Assembly: GCF_002863565.1 (NCBI RefSeq) | Contig: NZ_PGUW01000004.1 | Span: 186,001 to 250,000 of the forward strand | Source: Bacillus sp. V5-8f | GTDB lineage: Bacteria > Bacillota > Bacilli > Bacillales > DSM-1321 | Length of the DNA stretch: 64,000 nt | Direction of reading: 5' to 3' | In this document: positions 31,378 to 39,994 of the stretch, in pieces | How positions within the stretch are numbered: position 1 is the first letter of the stretch | How the letters are laid out: each line of letters begins with the position of its first letter | Position numbers and translations under genes: made by a program | Notes under the pieces: generated by a model | What the model was told of the DNA's origin: nothing | The model's database searches: none | Seen by the model: only the letters and a program-made list of their open reading frames with translations

Positions 31378-32531
31378 TGGATGACGGCAAGAAGCCTGAA
31401 TGGGCAGAAGGTATGGATAGTGCAGGCTTTGCCTCAGTGGTGAAGAAAGGGGTTGACGGCAATCCTATAACCGAACCGAAAAGAACGAGCCGTTTCATCA
31501 AACCGTCCAAGCGTACGATTAACCTGAACGAGATAAAGAAAGGTCTTTTGCAAGGAGACAGGCCAATGCTTGCTAAGGCCATCACTTTAATTGAAAGCAA
31601 TGCGCCCCATCATTTCGATGATGCCCAGCAGCTTTTGCAGACCATACTTCCGTATTCCGGGCATTCCGTCAGAATTGGGATTTCTGGTGTCCCTGGTGCG
31701 GGAAAAAGTACTTTTATAGAATCGTTCGGCACTTTTTTATGCAGTCTGGGACATAACGTTGCTGTTCTCGCCGTTGATCCAAGCTCATCGGTAGGCGGCG
31801 GAAGCATTCTGGGAGATAAAACGAGGATGGAAGGACTCGCGAGAAACCCAAAAGCGTTTATCAGGCCCTCCCCTTCTGGAGGAACGCTTGGCGGTGTGCA
31901 CCGAAAAACAAGGGAAACGATTGTGGTTTGTGAAGCTGCCGGATTTGATATTATCCTGATTGAAACAGTCGGCGTAGGGCAAAGCGAGTCGATGGTTCGA
32001 AGCATGTCAGATTTCTTTATGCTGCTTGCCCTAACCGGAGCCGGTGATGAACTGCAAGGAATGAAAAAAGGCATTATGGAACTCGTGGATGCGGTTATCG
32101 TAAATAAAGCAGATGGGCAAAACCGGCCGCTTGCCCTAAAGACAAAAGCAGAATACAGCCGGATTTTACATTTTTTGCAGCCTGCCACGAAGGGATGGCC
32201 CGCAAAGGCCTATGCTTGTTCATCCCTAACCGGCGACGGTATTAGTGAACTTTGGGATGCTATAGGCGATTTTGTGAGAGTGACAAAAGAATCAGGAGCG
32301 TTTGACGAGAGAAGGCGAACACAATCCAAGGAATGGATGTATTCATTGATACATGACAGCCTGCATAATATGTTTTTTAAAAACGGGAAAATAAAAGATA
32401 TTCTGCCGGTTTTGGAGAATCAGGTGGCATCGGGGAACAAAACTGTAGCCAAGGCTGTACAGGAGTGCTTTGAAGTATTTCATGAAGCGATTCAAAATGG
32501 CGGTCTTACGGATAAAAAAGAAAAGGGATAG
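31377..32531 (+). CDS. meaB: Methylmalonyl-CoA mutase-associated GTPase MeaB
   Basis: This 384-residue G3E-family GTPase (also called ArgK-like) gates cobalamin delivery and protects methylmalonyl-CoA mutase. Walker A GVPGAGKST lies near residue 102. The switch region VDPSSSVGGGSILGDKTRM, ETVGVGQSE, and the base-recognition NKAD follow in order. The N-terminal 75 residues and a C-terminal helical dimerisation arm match the family. The ATG shares one base with the mutB stop; a GTG one codon earlier is in frame. The gene pair mutB-meaB is a very common operon. Confidence 0.94.
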   Translation: MDDGKKPEWAEGMDSAGFASVVKKGVDGNPITEPKRTSRFIKPSKRTINLNEIKKGLLQGDRPMLAKAITLIESNAPHHFDDAQQLLQTILPYSGHSVRIGISGVPGAGKSTFIESFGTFLCSLGHNVAVLAVDPSSSVGGGSILGDKTRMEGLARNPKAFIRPSPSGGTLGGVHRKTRETIVVCEAAGFDIILIETVGVGQSESMVRSMSDFFMLLALTGAGDELQGMKKGIMELVDAVIVNKADGQNRPLALKTKAEYSRILHFLQPATKGWPAKAYACSSLTGDGISELWDAIGDFVRVTKESGAFDERRRTQSKEWMYSLIHDSLHNMFFKNGKIKDILPVLENQVASGNKTVAKAVQECFEVFHEAIQNGGLTDKKEKG

Positions 32532-32548
32532 CAGCAAAGCTGCTATCC
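32526..32548 (+). terminator. Hairpin at the end of meaB
   Basis: GGATAGCAGC and GCTGCTATCC form a perfect ten-base-pair stem with an AAA loop that overlaps the meaB stop codon. The tail is AATTT rather than a clean T-run, so termination is likely but not certain. Confidence 0.55.
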
Positions 32549-32573
32549 AATTTAGGGAGTCAGGGGTATGGAT

Positions 32574-32699
32574 CTAGTTGTACCGATATCTTTCCCGGTC
32601 TATTAGAATCTTAAACCTATTTCCTTCAAGTTCCACAATTACCTTTAGAAACTCACCCACCTCAGCGACTAAAGGTGAGGGCAGAGGATGTATCTGCGC
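32574..32699 (-). other. Short protein-like open stretch, unrecognised remnant
   Basis: On the minus strand 41 codons stay open between TAA and TAG with protein-like composition (for example VGEFLKVIVELEGNRFKILI). There is no ribosome binding site and no clear start. Two short hairpins overlap or flank it (CTCACC/GGTGAG at about 32652-32680 and GCAGGT/ACCTGC at about 32704-32721). It may be the end of a lost gene or a trace of a mobile element. The rest of 32550-32842 holds nothing I can support. Confidence 0.2.
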
Positions 32700-32842
32700 T
32701 TATGCAGGTCCTTTCACCTGCTAAAAGGCACGAAAATAGCAAGACGTCCTTTGCTAGTACATTCTGTGCGTTGGAATTGAATTGTAATCCTCACATTGAT
32801 ATTATGAGAATGTAGAAATAATTATTGGAGGGGGCATCACCC

Positions 32843-33280
32843 ATGAGTATGGATTTTAACTTTTTAATGAACGATGTAGTTCGCCAAGCCCGTCAGGAAA
32901 TCACTGGCGCTGGGTATACAGAACTAAAAACGCCTGAGGAAGTGGATGAAGCATTTGCAAAGAAAGGGACTACACTTGTAATGGTCAATTCTGTGTGTGG
33001 TTGTGCCGGCGGCATTGCAAGACCTGCTGCTTCACATGCCATTCATTATGATAAACGCCCTGACCAGCTAGTAACCGTGTTCGCCGGCCAGGACAAAGAG
33101 GCAACTGAAAAAGCGCGTCAGTATTTTGAAGGCTACCCGCCTTCATCTCCATCATTTGCTATTTTAAAGGACGGAAAGTTCCTTACAATGGTTGAAAGGC
33201 ATGAAATTGAAGGACATGATCCAATGTCAGTAATCAATAAACTTCAAAGCTACTTTGACCAATATTGCGAAGAAGTGTAA
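32843..33280 (+). CDS. brxB: Bacilliredoxin BrxB (YqiW)
   Basis: This 145-residue DUF1094 protein has the CGC redox motif (Cys52 and Cys54 in [10 protein letters not shown]), GIARPA, and [12 protein letters not shown]. BrxA and BrxB remove bacillithiol from S-bacillithiolated proteins in the cytosol. The details [21 protein letters not shown] opening and [11 protein letters not shown] fit BrxB/YqiW better than BrxA/YphP. The ATG at 32843 follows GGAGGGGGC; an in-frame start 18 bases earlier precedes the site. A terminator follows. Confidence 0.93.
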   Translation: MSMDFNFLMNDVVRQARQEITGAGYTELKTPEEVDEAFAKKGTTLVMVNSVCGCAGGIARPAASHAIHYDKRPDQLVTVFAGQDKEATEKARQYFEGYPPSSPSFAILKDGKFLTMVERHEIEGHDPMSVINKLQSYFDQYCEEV

Positions 33281-33309
33281 GACTCGAGATTTTCTCGGGT
33301 CTTTTTTTC
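33281..33309 (+). terminator. Terminator of brxB
   Basis: GACTCGAG and CTCGGGTC (one G-U pair) form a stem with a five-base loop and are followed by eight T. It starts directly after the brxB stop. Confidence 0.85.
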
Positions 33310-33337
33310 TGTTATTATGGTCTTTAGACAAAAATAC

Positions 33338-33370
33338 AACCCATTGGGGGGTTAGCCCCTTGAATGGGTT
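33338..33370 (+). other. Nested hairpin ahead of yqjA
   Basis: AACCCATT and AATGGGTT flank an inner GGGG/CCCC stem with loop GTTAG. The structure ends 50 bases before the preferred yqjA start and three bases before an alternative upstream ATG. There is no T-run. A leader regulatory structure is possible. Confidence 0.35.
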
Positions 33371-33420
33371 AAATGATTAAATTACTTTGGGCCGGACCCA
33401 TGTTAGGATGGTTAAATATG

Positions 33421-34410
33421 ATGTTTAAAATCGGATATAGGACAATCAAAACAGCGCTGGGTACAACGCTTTCGATTATCCTCGCCCAGCTGGCTGGCCT
33501 AGATAATTTTGCATCGGCGGGCATTTTAACCATACTGTGCATTCAGGTTACAAAGAAGAAATCATTAAAGGCTGCATGGTCAAGATTCTTTGCATGCGTT
33601 TTGGCGATGGCTTTCTCTTCCATCCTGTTTGAAATGATCGCCTATCATCCTATTGTTATTGGGTTGATGCTCTTGATATTTATCCCAACAACTGTGGCAC
33701 TTAAAGTAAATGAGGGGATAGTTACGAGCAGTGTTATCATCCTTCACTTTTACAATGCCGGGAACCTCTCTCTGGATCTAATTCTAAATGAAACAGCTTT
33801 GATCACCATTGGGATAGGGGTTGCTCTACTGATGAACCTCTACATGCCAAGCCTGGAAAATAGACTTGTGGATTACCAGAGAAGAATTGAACATAATTTC
33901 CGATCGATTTTAAAGGAAATTGTGAACTACCTTCGCACTACCGACAGCACATGGGAAGGGAAAGAAATAACTGAAACGAGCCGTCTTCTGGCTGAAGCCA
34001 AATCGCTCGCGTTCCGCGATGTGGAAAATCATTTTTTACGGGAAAGTGATGCTTACTATCATTACTTCAAGATGAGGGAAAAGCAATTTGAAATCATCGA
34101 ACGTATTTTGCCGCTTGTTGCAAATATACGGACAAATGTAAAGCCCTCTGAAATGCTTGCGGATTTTATTGAAACCTTAAGTAATCATGTCCATCCGCAG
34201 AATACAGCCATAATATATCTAAGACAGCTTGAAGAGATGGAACGCGAATTCAAGGAAATGGAGCTACCGGCAACCCGGGAAGAGTTCGAATCGAGGGCAG
34301 CTTTATTTCAACTGATGAAGGAAATGGAACGTTATCTCCAACTTAAACTTTCTTTCAAAGGTCTGCCAAAACGAGCAAACAGCCGCATGGAAAAAACCTC
34401 TCCTGCTTAA
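33421..34410 (+). CDS. yqjA: YqjA, aromatic acid exporter / DUF939-type membrane protein
   Basis: This 329-residue protein has an N-terminal membrane half (about residues 1-140, four to five helices, with TLSIILAQLAGLDNFASAGILTILC-type segments) and a C-terminal cytosolic helical half rich in charged residues. This is the ArAE/FUSC-like architecture of B. subtilis YqjA; the substrate is unknown. I prefer the ATG at 33421, which gives MFKIGYRTIKTALGTT and follows AGGATGG. ATG codons at 33418 and 33373 are also in frame, the latter without a ribosome binding site. Confidence 0.83.
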   Translation: MFKIGYRTIKTALGTTLSIILAQLAGLDNFASAGILTILCIQVTKKKSLKAAWSRFFACVLAMAFSSILFEMIAYHPIVIGLMLLIFIPTTVALKVNEGIVTSSVIILHFYNAGNLSLDLILNETALITIGIGVALLMNLYMPSLENRLVDYQRRIEHNFRSILKEIVNYLRTTDSTWEGKEITETSRLLAEAKSLAFRDVENHFLRESDAYYHYFKMREKQFEIIERILPLVANIRTNVKPSEMLADFIETLSNHVHPQNTAIIYLRQLEEMEREFKEMELPATREEFESRAALFQLMKEMERYLQLKLSFKGLPKRANSRMEKTSPA

Positions 34411-34437
34411 AACAAGGAAAGGGGAAGGAGGTTTGTC

Positions 34438-34938
34438 ATGAGGTTAGTGTTATCCATGTTGCTTGTGCTCATGGTTTCCCCTGTATTTCCTGATGCTCCA
34501 GCTGTTAAGCCGGGAGACCCGTTTATAATTGTTAACAAAGCCAGTAATAAACACGCCTTTATCAAGGATAATAAAGTTCAAGAGGTTTTGCCTGCCGGCA
34601 CGGGAAGAAGCGATGAGTTGACTCCTGAGGGATTGTTCACCTGAAAGTGAAAGCTATAAATCCTTATTACCGAAAAAACAACATTCCTCGGGGTGACCCG
34701 AGGTTAGGGACCCGCTGGGTTGGCTTCGATGCCAAGGGCACGGACGGTAGGATATACGGTGTGCACGGTGCGAATCAGCCATGGACGGTAGGGAAGTATA
34801 TTTCCCAGGGATGCATCCGCCTGAAAAATGCAGATGTGGAACGGCTCTATAAAAAGCCCAATCGGCACGAAAATCCTAGTGGCAAAATCTCGGAAGGATT
34901 TTCATTTGCTCGCGAAAGAATATGGGGCGATAAAATAA
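34438..34938 (+). pseudogene. yqjB: L,D-transpeptidase (YkuD/YqjB family), broken by two frameshifts
   Basis: A signal peptide (residues 1-19) and the mature N-terminus up to TPEGLFT are in one frame, which then meets TGA at 34642. The next part, KVKAINPYYRKNNIPRGDPR through the catalytic SQGCIRLKNADVERLYKK, is in a second frame. From about 34858 the true C-terminus, PIGTKILVAKSRKDFHLL, continues in a third frame and stops at 34938. The pattern fits loss of one base near 34641 and two bases near 34857. The catalytic cysteine and serine region is intact. The family cross-links peptidoglycan. Sequencing error is possible, but neither site is a homopolymer. Confidence 0.85.
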
Positions 34939-34950
34939 TGAAAATTATCA

Positions 34951-34999
34951 AAAAGGGTCTTGGCAGCATGTTTTTTTCCTTGCCAAGACCCTTTTTTTT
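34951..34999 (+). terminator. Strong bidirectional terminator
   Basis: AAAAGGGTCTTGGCA and TGCCAAGACCCTTTT are exact reverse complements around a 15-base loop, with T-runs on both strands. It serves the plus-strand transpeptidase remnant and overlaps the stop codon of the minus-strand prli42 gene. Confidence 0.88.
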
Positions 35000-35093
35000 A
35001 CATTAAAAATGCCAGTCCTGACATAAGTGAAGTTAACAGCATGGAAATGAGCATTAAATACACGACTATTTTTCTGATTCTTTTATTTCTCAT
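34998..35093 (-). CDS. prli42: Stressosome-associated membrane miniprotein Prli42
   Basis: This 31-residue ORF starts RNKRIRKIVVYLMLISMLLT and ends GLAFLM: a basic N-terminus followed by a single membrane helix. Length and pattern (Lys/Arg-rich start, then KIVVYLMLI) match Prli42, the membrane anchor reported to link the stressosome to the membrane in Listeria and conserved in Bacillus. The ribosome binding site on the minus strand is AGAGGAG, seven bases before the ATG. It is too short for most ORF finders. Its position between the transpeptidase and mce is unremarkable. Confidence 0.8.
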   Translation of the reverse strand: MRNKRIRKIVVYLMLISMLLTSLMSGLAFLM

Positions 35094-35264
35094 TTCAAAA
35101 TCTCCTCTGTAGGAATTTGATTATTCTTATTTTAACGCGGCTGGGTTCATGCAGACAAGCCCTAATAACAAAGACAATTTTACAAGGCACAGAAGGAGGA
35201 CTTTCCCGTTTTTTGTTGAATATTGTTATAGCCGGATAATTGTCTTTATGATGGGGGATTTTTT

Positions 35265-35687
35265 ATGATAAAAAGTATTGATCACATCGGGATCGCTGTT
35301 GCTTCTTTGGAAGAGGCTCTTCCACTCTATACGCAAGTTTTTCAATTAAAGCTTGAGGGTATTGAAACTGTGGAAAGCCAAGGGGTAAGGGTAGCTTTTG
35401 TGTCTGCGGGAAATACAATGCTGGAATTATTGGAAGCGTTGTCACCTGAAAGCCCTATTGCGAAATTTATAGAGAAGAAGGGACAGGGAATCCACCATAT
35501 TGCTTTAGGTGTTGAAAGCATTGGGGAGAGGATTGAATCCATACGTTCCAATGGAATCAAAATGATTAATGAAACGCCGCGGCTTGGCGCCCATAATGCC
35601 AAAGTAGCGTTTATGCACCCAAAATCGACAGCGGGGATCCTGTTTGAGTTATGTGAACGGGATTGGGCAGAGGAGGATCATGTATGA
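35265..35687 (+). CDS. mce: Methylmalonyl-CoA epimerase
   Basis: This 140-residue protein of the vicinal oxygen chelate fold interconverts (S)- and (R)-methylmalonyl-CoA. The opening IDHIGIAV holds the first metal histidine, GIHHIALGV the second, and the C-terminal FELCE the metal glutamate. It overlaps the carboxyltransferase gene yqjD by four bases (ATGA), so carboxylation and epimerisation are coupled. The product feeds the mutase encoded by mutA-mutB 4 kb upstream. The ribosome binding site is GATGGGGGA. Confidence 0.94.
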   Translation: MIKSIDHIGIAVASLEEALPLYTQVFQLKLEGIETVESQGVRVAFVSAGNTMLELLEALSPESPIAKFIEKKGQGIHHIALGVESIGERIESIRSNGIKMINETPRLGAHNAKVAFMHPKSTAGILFELCERDWAEEDHV

Positions 35688-37234
35688 CTGACATTTACGA
35701 AAAAATCAATGAACTGTACGACCGTCGCAGAGAAATTGAACTGGGCGGCGGGGACGAGCGTATTGACAAACAGCATGAAAAAGGAAAACTGACTGCCAGG
35801 GAACGGATTGACCTTTTGGTTGACCCGGGTACATTTGTTGAATTAAATCCTTTCATCGAGCACCGCAGCCGCGATTTTGGGCTGGATGGCATGAAGGGCC
35901 CCGGGGATGGTGTGGTAACCGGGTTTGGGAAAGTAAATGGCAGGCCCATTTATTTATTTTCGCAGGACTTCACTGTATTCGGCGGGGCGCTTGGAGAGAT
36001 GCATGCAAAGAAAATCGCGAATGTGATGGATCTGGCGGCAAAGAATGGAGCTCCTTTTGTAGGTTTAAACGATTCGGGCGGGGCGAGAATACAGGAAGGT
36101 GTAGTTTCCCTGGATGGCTATGGGCATATTTTTTACCGGAATTCCATTTATTCAGGAGTTATTCCGCAAATTTCAGTAATCATGGGCCCATGTGCAGGAG
36201 GAGCGGTGTATTCGCCAGCCATTACCGACTTTGTGTTTATGGTTGAAAAAACGAGCCAAATGTTCATTACAGGGCCAAAGGTTATTGAAACAGTGACCGG
36301 GGAAAAGATTAGCTCCGAGGATCTAGGTGGGGCGAATGTGCATAATTCCATCAGCGGAAACGCGCACTTCAAGGGTGAAACGGAAGAGGAAGTGCTTGAA
36401 ATGGTACGAGCCCTAATTGGCTACCTTCCCCAAAATAATGAAGAAAAGCCGCCGCGCTGGGAAGTCGAAGAAGAAACTGATTACCGTCCGGATTTGACTG
36501 ATACAATCCCGTTTGACCCGCTTCGCCCCTACGATGTTCGAGCCGTAATCGGACAGGTTGCAGATAAAGGCACGTTCATGGAAGTCCAAAAAGATTTTGC
36601 GAAAAATATCGTAGTCGGTTTGGCAAGGATTAAAGGCGATGTAGTCGGGTTAGTTTGTAACCAGCCAAAATTCATGGCCGGGGGGCTTGATATTGATTCA
36701 TCCGATAAAGCGGCCCGTTTCATACGCTTTTGTGATTCTTTCAATATACCAATCATCACTTTTGAAGATGTCTCCGGCTTTTTTCCAGGTGTAAAACAAG
36801 AGCATGGGGGTATCATTAGGCACGGTGCAAAAATTCTCTACGCCTATTCGGAAGCTACTGTTCCAAAGCTTACAGTCATCCTTCGAAAGGCATACGGCGG
36901 GGCCTATGTGGCACTCAACAGCAAATCAATTGGAGCCGATCTGGTCTTTGCGTGGCCTAATGCTGAAATTGCCGTCATGGGTCCACAAGGAGCGGCCAAT
37001 ATCATCTTTGCAAAAGAAATCCAAAATAGCGATGACCCTGAACAAACCCGTGCCCAGAAGATTGAGGAGTATAGGGAGAAGTTTGCAAACCCCTATGTAG
37101 CTGCAAGCCAAGGTATGGTGGATGACGTAATCGACCCGCGCGATACGAGGATCAAGCTTATCCAGGCGCTTGATATGCTCCGTAACAAAAAGGAATCCAG
37201 GCCATACAAAAAGCATGGAAACATTCCTTTATAA
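35684..37234 (+). CDS. yqjD: Propionyl-CoA carboxylase, carboxyltransferase (beta) subunit
   Basis: This 516-residue enzyme carries paired crotonase-like carboxyltransferase domains (about residues 30-260 and 280-500). Typical motifs are GKLTARERIDLLVDPGTFVE, NDSGGARIQEGV, PCAGGAVYSPA, and RKAYGGAYVALNS. It transfers carboxyl from biotin to propionyl-CoA (or a related acyl-CoA). No biotin carboxylase/carrier alpha chain is adjacent; the nearest is accB-accC 31 kb upstream. The ATG at 35684 follows AGAGGAGG and overlaps mce; a start seven codons earlier is not supported. The methylmalonyl-CoA decarboxylase alpha subunit is a related alternative. Confidence 0.9.
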   Translation: MTDIYEKINELYDRRREIELGGGDERIDKQHEKGKLTARERIDLLVDPGTFVELNPFIEHRSRDFGLDGMKGPGDGVVTGFGKVNGRPIYLFSQDFTVFGGALGEMHAKKIANVMDLAAKNGAPFVGLNDSGGARIQEGVVSLDGYGHIFYRNSIYSGVIPQISVIMGPCAGGAVYSPAITDFVFMVEKTSQMFITGPKVIETVTGEKISSEDLGGANVHNSISGNAHFKGETEEEVLEMVRALIGYLPQNNEEKPPRWEVEEETDYRPDLTDTIPFDPLRPYDVRAVIGQVADKGTFMEVQKDFAKNIVVGLARIKGDVVGLVCNQPKFMAGGLDIDSSDKAARFIRFCDSFNIPIITFEDVSGFFPGVKQEHGGIIRHGAKILYAYSEATVPKLTVILRKAYGGAYVALNSKSIGADLVFAWPNAEIAVMGPQGAANIIFAKEIQNSDDPEQTRAQKIEEYREKFANPYVAASQGMVDDVIDPRDTRIKLIQALDMLRNKKESRPYKKHGNIPL

Positions 37235-37332
37235 CCACGGTATAGGGTATGTAGCGACGCATATCGGAAATTTGCCGGACGTCCTTCTCGGGAGTATACT
37301 GATACAGTACATAACTTTTGGAGGTATGAACA

Positions 37333-38454
37333 TTGATTAATGAACAGCGTTTGGTCCGGGAATTTATGGAGTTGGTCCAAGTTGATTCCGAAACAAAGTT
37401 TGAATCGGAAATAGCGCAAGTGTTGAAAGCGAAGTTTTCCGAGCTCGGGGTTGAGGTTTTTGAAGATGACACAACCGGTGTAACAGGACATGGGGCAGGC
37501 AATCTGGTTTGTACCCTAAAAGGTTCAAAAGAAGATGTAGACACCATTTATTTTACTTCCCACATGGACACAGTCGTTCCAGGGAAAGGGATAAAACCTT
37601 CCATTAAGGATGGATATATTGTGTCCGATGGCAGGACGATCCTTGGAGCGGATGATAAAGCAGGCCTTGCGGTTATGCTCGAAACGATAAAAGTTCTGAA
37701 GGAACAAAATATTGAACATGGAACAATCGAATTCATTATTACCGCAGGCGAGGAATCGGGATTAGTAGGCGCAAAAGCACTTGACCGTTCCTTAGTGACG
37801 GCCAAATTCGGTTATGCCCTTGATAGTGACGGGAAAGTCGGAAATATAGTGGTGGCAGCACCGACACAGGCCAAAGTTAATGCCAGGCTCTATGGCAAAA
37901 CCGCCCATGCCGGTGTCGCTCCTGAGAAAGGGGTTTCGGCAATAACCATCGCAGCAAAGGCAATTGCAAGAATGCCGCTGGGCAGAATCGATTCAGAAAC
38001 CACAGCAAACATTGGCCGTTTCGAGGGTGGCACGCAGACAAATATTGTGTGCGACTATGTGGAAATCCTGGCAGAGGCACGGTCATTGATTCCTGAAAAG
38101 ATGGAACAACAGGCCGCGAGGATGAAGGAAGCGTTCGAAACCGCTGCTGTTGAAATGGGCGGCCGCGCTGAGGTTGATATCATTGTCATGTATCCAGGAT
38201 TTAAATTCGGTGCAGGGGACCATGTTGTGGAGGTCGCAAGAAAAGCAGCTGAAAAAATTGGCCGCCCTTGTGAACTGCAGCAAAGTGGAGGCGGCAGTGA
38301 TGCGAATGTGATTGCCGGCTTCGGTATTCCGACTGTCAATCTGGCTGTTGGTTATGAAGAGATTCATACAACGAATGAAAAGATACCTGTTGAAGAATTG
38401 GTTAAGCTTGGCGAAATGGTGATTGCCATCGTCCAGGAAGTAGCGGGGGAGTAA
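37333..38454 (+). CDS. yqjE: M20-family peptidase YqjE (PepT-like)
   Basis: This 373-residue metallopeptidase has the first metal motif TSHMDTV near residue 77, the bridging GADDKAG near 103, and AGEESGL with the catalytic glutamate near 138. A dimerisation domain lies at about 180-290, and a late metal histidine in EIHTTNE near 345. It is probably a cytosolic aminotripeptidase or dipeptidase acting on short peptides. The start is TTG after GGAGGTATGAACA. It follows yqjD by 98 bases and ends at a terminator. Confidence 0.9.
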   Translation: MINEQRLVREFMELVQVDSETKFESEIAQVLKAKFSELGVEVFEDDTTGVTGHGAGNLVCTLKGSKEDVDTIYFTSHMDTVVPGKGIKPSIKDGYIVSDGRTILGADDKAGLAVMLETIKVLKEQNIEHGTIEFIITAGEESGLVGAKALDRSLVTAKFGYALDSDGKVGNIVVAAPTQAKVNARLYGKTAHAGVAPEKGVSAITIAAKAIARMPLGRIDSETTANIGRFEGGTQTNIVCDYVEILAEARSLIPEKMEQQAARMKEAFETAAVEMGGRAEVDIIVMYPGFKFGAGDHVVEVARKAAEKIGRPCELQQSGGGSDANVIAGFGIPTVNLAVGYEEIHTTNEKIPVEELVKLGEMVIAIVQEVAGE

Positions 38455-38468
38455 TTTTTATTAGTAGC

Positions 38469-38497
38469 AAGGCGCCGGAAGTATCGGCGCCTTTTTC
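38469..38497 (+). terminator. Terminator of yqjE
   Basis: AAGGCGCCG and CGGCGCCTT form a perfect nine-base-pair stem with a seven-base loop and are followed by TTTCCC. It closes the mce-yqjD-yqjE unit. Confidence 0.85.
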
Positions 38498-38581
38498 CCG
38501 TCTTAAGGGGAAGTATGTGTACCAGCCCTCACGTTTTGCTACAATAATTGTAATAACATAACAGATAAGGAAGTGACCGAT

Positions 38582-39883
38582 GTGAACAATATGTATCCGA
38601 AGAATGGAAGGGTCATCCTCCACGTTGATATGAATAGCTTTTACGCATCGGTCGAAGTGGCTTATGACGCTTCCTTGAAAGGTAAACCGCTTGCAATTGC
38701 GGGCAATCCAGAAGAACGGCGCGGTATTATTGTCACATGCAGCTACGAGGCAAGAAAGTTTGGCGTGAAGACTACGATGCCATTGTGGGAAGCAAGAAAG
38801 CTGTGTCCGCAGCTTGTGGTGATGAAACCCGATTTTGAGAAATACCGTAAAGCGTCCATGGCGATATTTGAACTGTTAAGACAGTATACAGAATGGGTAG
38901 AGCCTGTATCCATTGATGAAGGTTATCTTGATATTACAAAGTGTGGTCATATAGGCTCCCCTGTTGAAATTGCAGAAAGCATCCAAAAACGGATTCTTGA
39001 AACGATGGATCTGCCGTGCAGCATTGGTATCGCGCCTAACAAGTTTCTTGCAAAAACAGCTTCCGATATGAAAAAGCCATTAGGGGTCACGATTTTAAGA
39101 AAAAGGGATGTTCCTGTAAAGCTATGGCCGCTCCCGGTCGGGGACATGCACGGAATAGGCAGGAAGACAGCCGAAAAGCTGGGGAATATCGGCATCCAAA
39201 CAATCGGTGACCTGGCAAAGGCAAATGATATCCAGCTCAAGAGATTATTAGGAATCAACGGTGTACGTTTGAAGGAACGTGCGAACGGTAATGACAGCAG
39301 GGAGGTTGACCCTGATTCCATCTCCCAGCATAAAACTGTTGGGAATTCGACCACTTTGCCGCATGACTCTTCCAATCAAAAAGATTTGATAGATATTTTA
39401 AAAAAGCTGTCAGGTAAAGTTGCGATCCGGCTAAAAAATAAAGGGCTGGTCGGCCAGAAAGTCGGAGTCACAATCCGCTATAAAGACAGGAATACTATTA
39501 CCCGCAGCCGAATCGTCGACAACCCTTTTTCGGAAAGAGATGAAATACATGATTTGGCTGTAGAACTTTTCAAGAAGCATTGGAACGGGGAAGCTGTCCG
39601 GCTATTGGGCGTAACTGCCTTTGATGTGACGGAAAAAGACTCAGCCTTTAAGCAACTCGATTTATTTTCCTATCAAACGGATGCTGAAAAAGAACCTTTG
39701 TTTGAAGCGGTGGAGAAGCTGCAGGACAAGTATGGAAAAAGTATCATAAGCAAGGGCCTGCCTGCTGCAAAAAGCAGCACTCCTTCATCCGTTGTCACTG
39801 AAACAAGCTTTAGCAAGGATTTTTTCGACAATTTCAGGCTAAAGGATAAACCGCTCCCTTCGTTCCAAAAAGAAGATGACTAA
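38582..39883 (+). CDS. dinB: DNA polymerase IV (Y family, PolY1/DinB)
   Basis: This 433-residue translesion polymerase has HVDMNSFYASVEVA with the first catalytic aspartate near residue 16, SYEARKFGVKTTMPLWEA, and the second catalytic pair in SIDEGYLDI near 113. Helix-hairpin-helix motifs (GIGRKTAEKLGNIGIQTIGDL) lie near 185, a little-finger domain near 250-360, and a beta-clamp-type QLDLFS motif near 360. The GTG at 38582 follows AAGGAAGTGA at good spacing; a GTG three codons earlier overlaps the site. It corresponds to B. subtilis yqjH. A second Y-family enzyme lies 12 kb downstream. Confidence 0.94.
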   Translation: MNNMYPKNGRVILHVDMNSFYASVEVAYDASLKGKPLAIAGNPEERRGIIVTCSYEARKFGVKTTMPLWEARKLCPQLVVMKPDFEKYRKASMAIFELLRQYTEWVEPVSIDEGYLDITKCGHIGSPVEIAESIQKRILETMDLPCSIGIAPNKFLAKTASDMKKPLGVTILRKRDVPVKLWPLPVGDMHGIGRKTAEKLGNIGIQTIGDLAKANDIQLKRLLGINGVRLKERANGNDSREVDPDSISQHKTVGNSTTLPHDSSNQKDLIDILKKLSGKVAIRLKNKGLVGQKVGVTIRYKDRNTITRSRIVDNPFSERDEIHDLAVELFKKHWNGEAVRLLGVTAFDVTEKDSAFKQLDLFSYQTDAEKEPLFEAVEKLQDKYGKSIISKGLPAAKSSTPSSVVTETSFSKDFFDNFRLKDKPLPSFQKEDD

Positions 39884-39994
39884 TCATTTTTTTCGGGTAA
39901 AATAGGAAAGAATAAGCAAAATGGTTTGAACATAATCAGAATACTTGCTAGAGTAAAGTAGTTCGATTAGTTTTAAAGAAGGGAAGATCTATCC

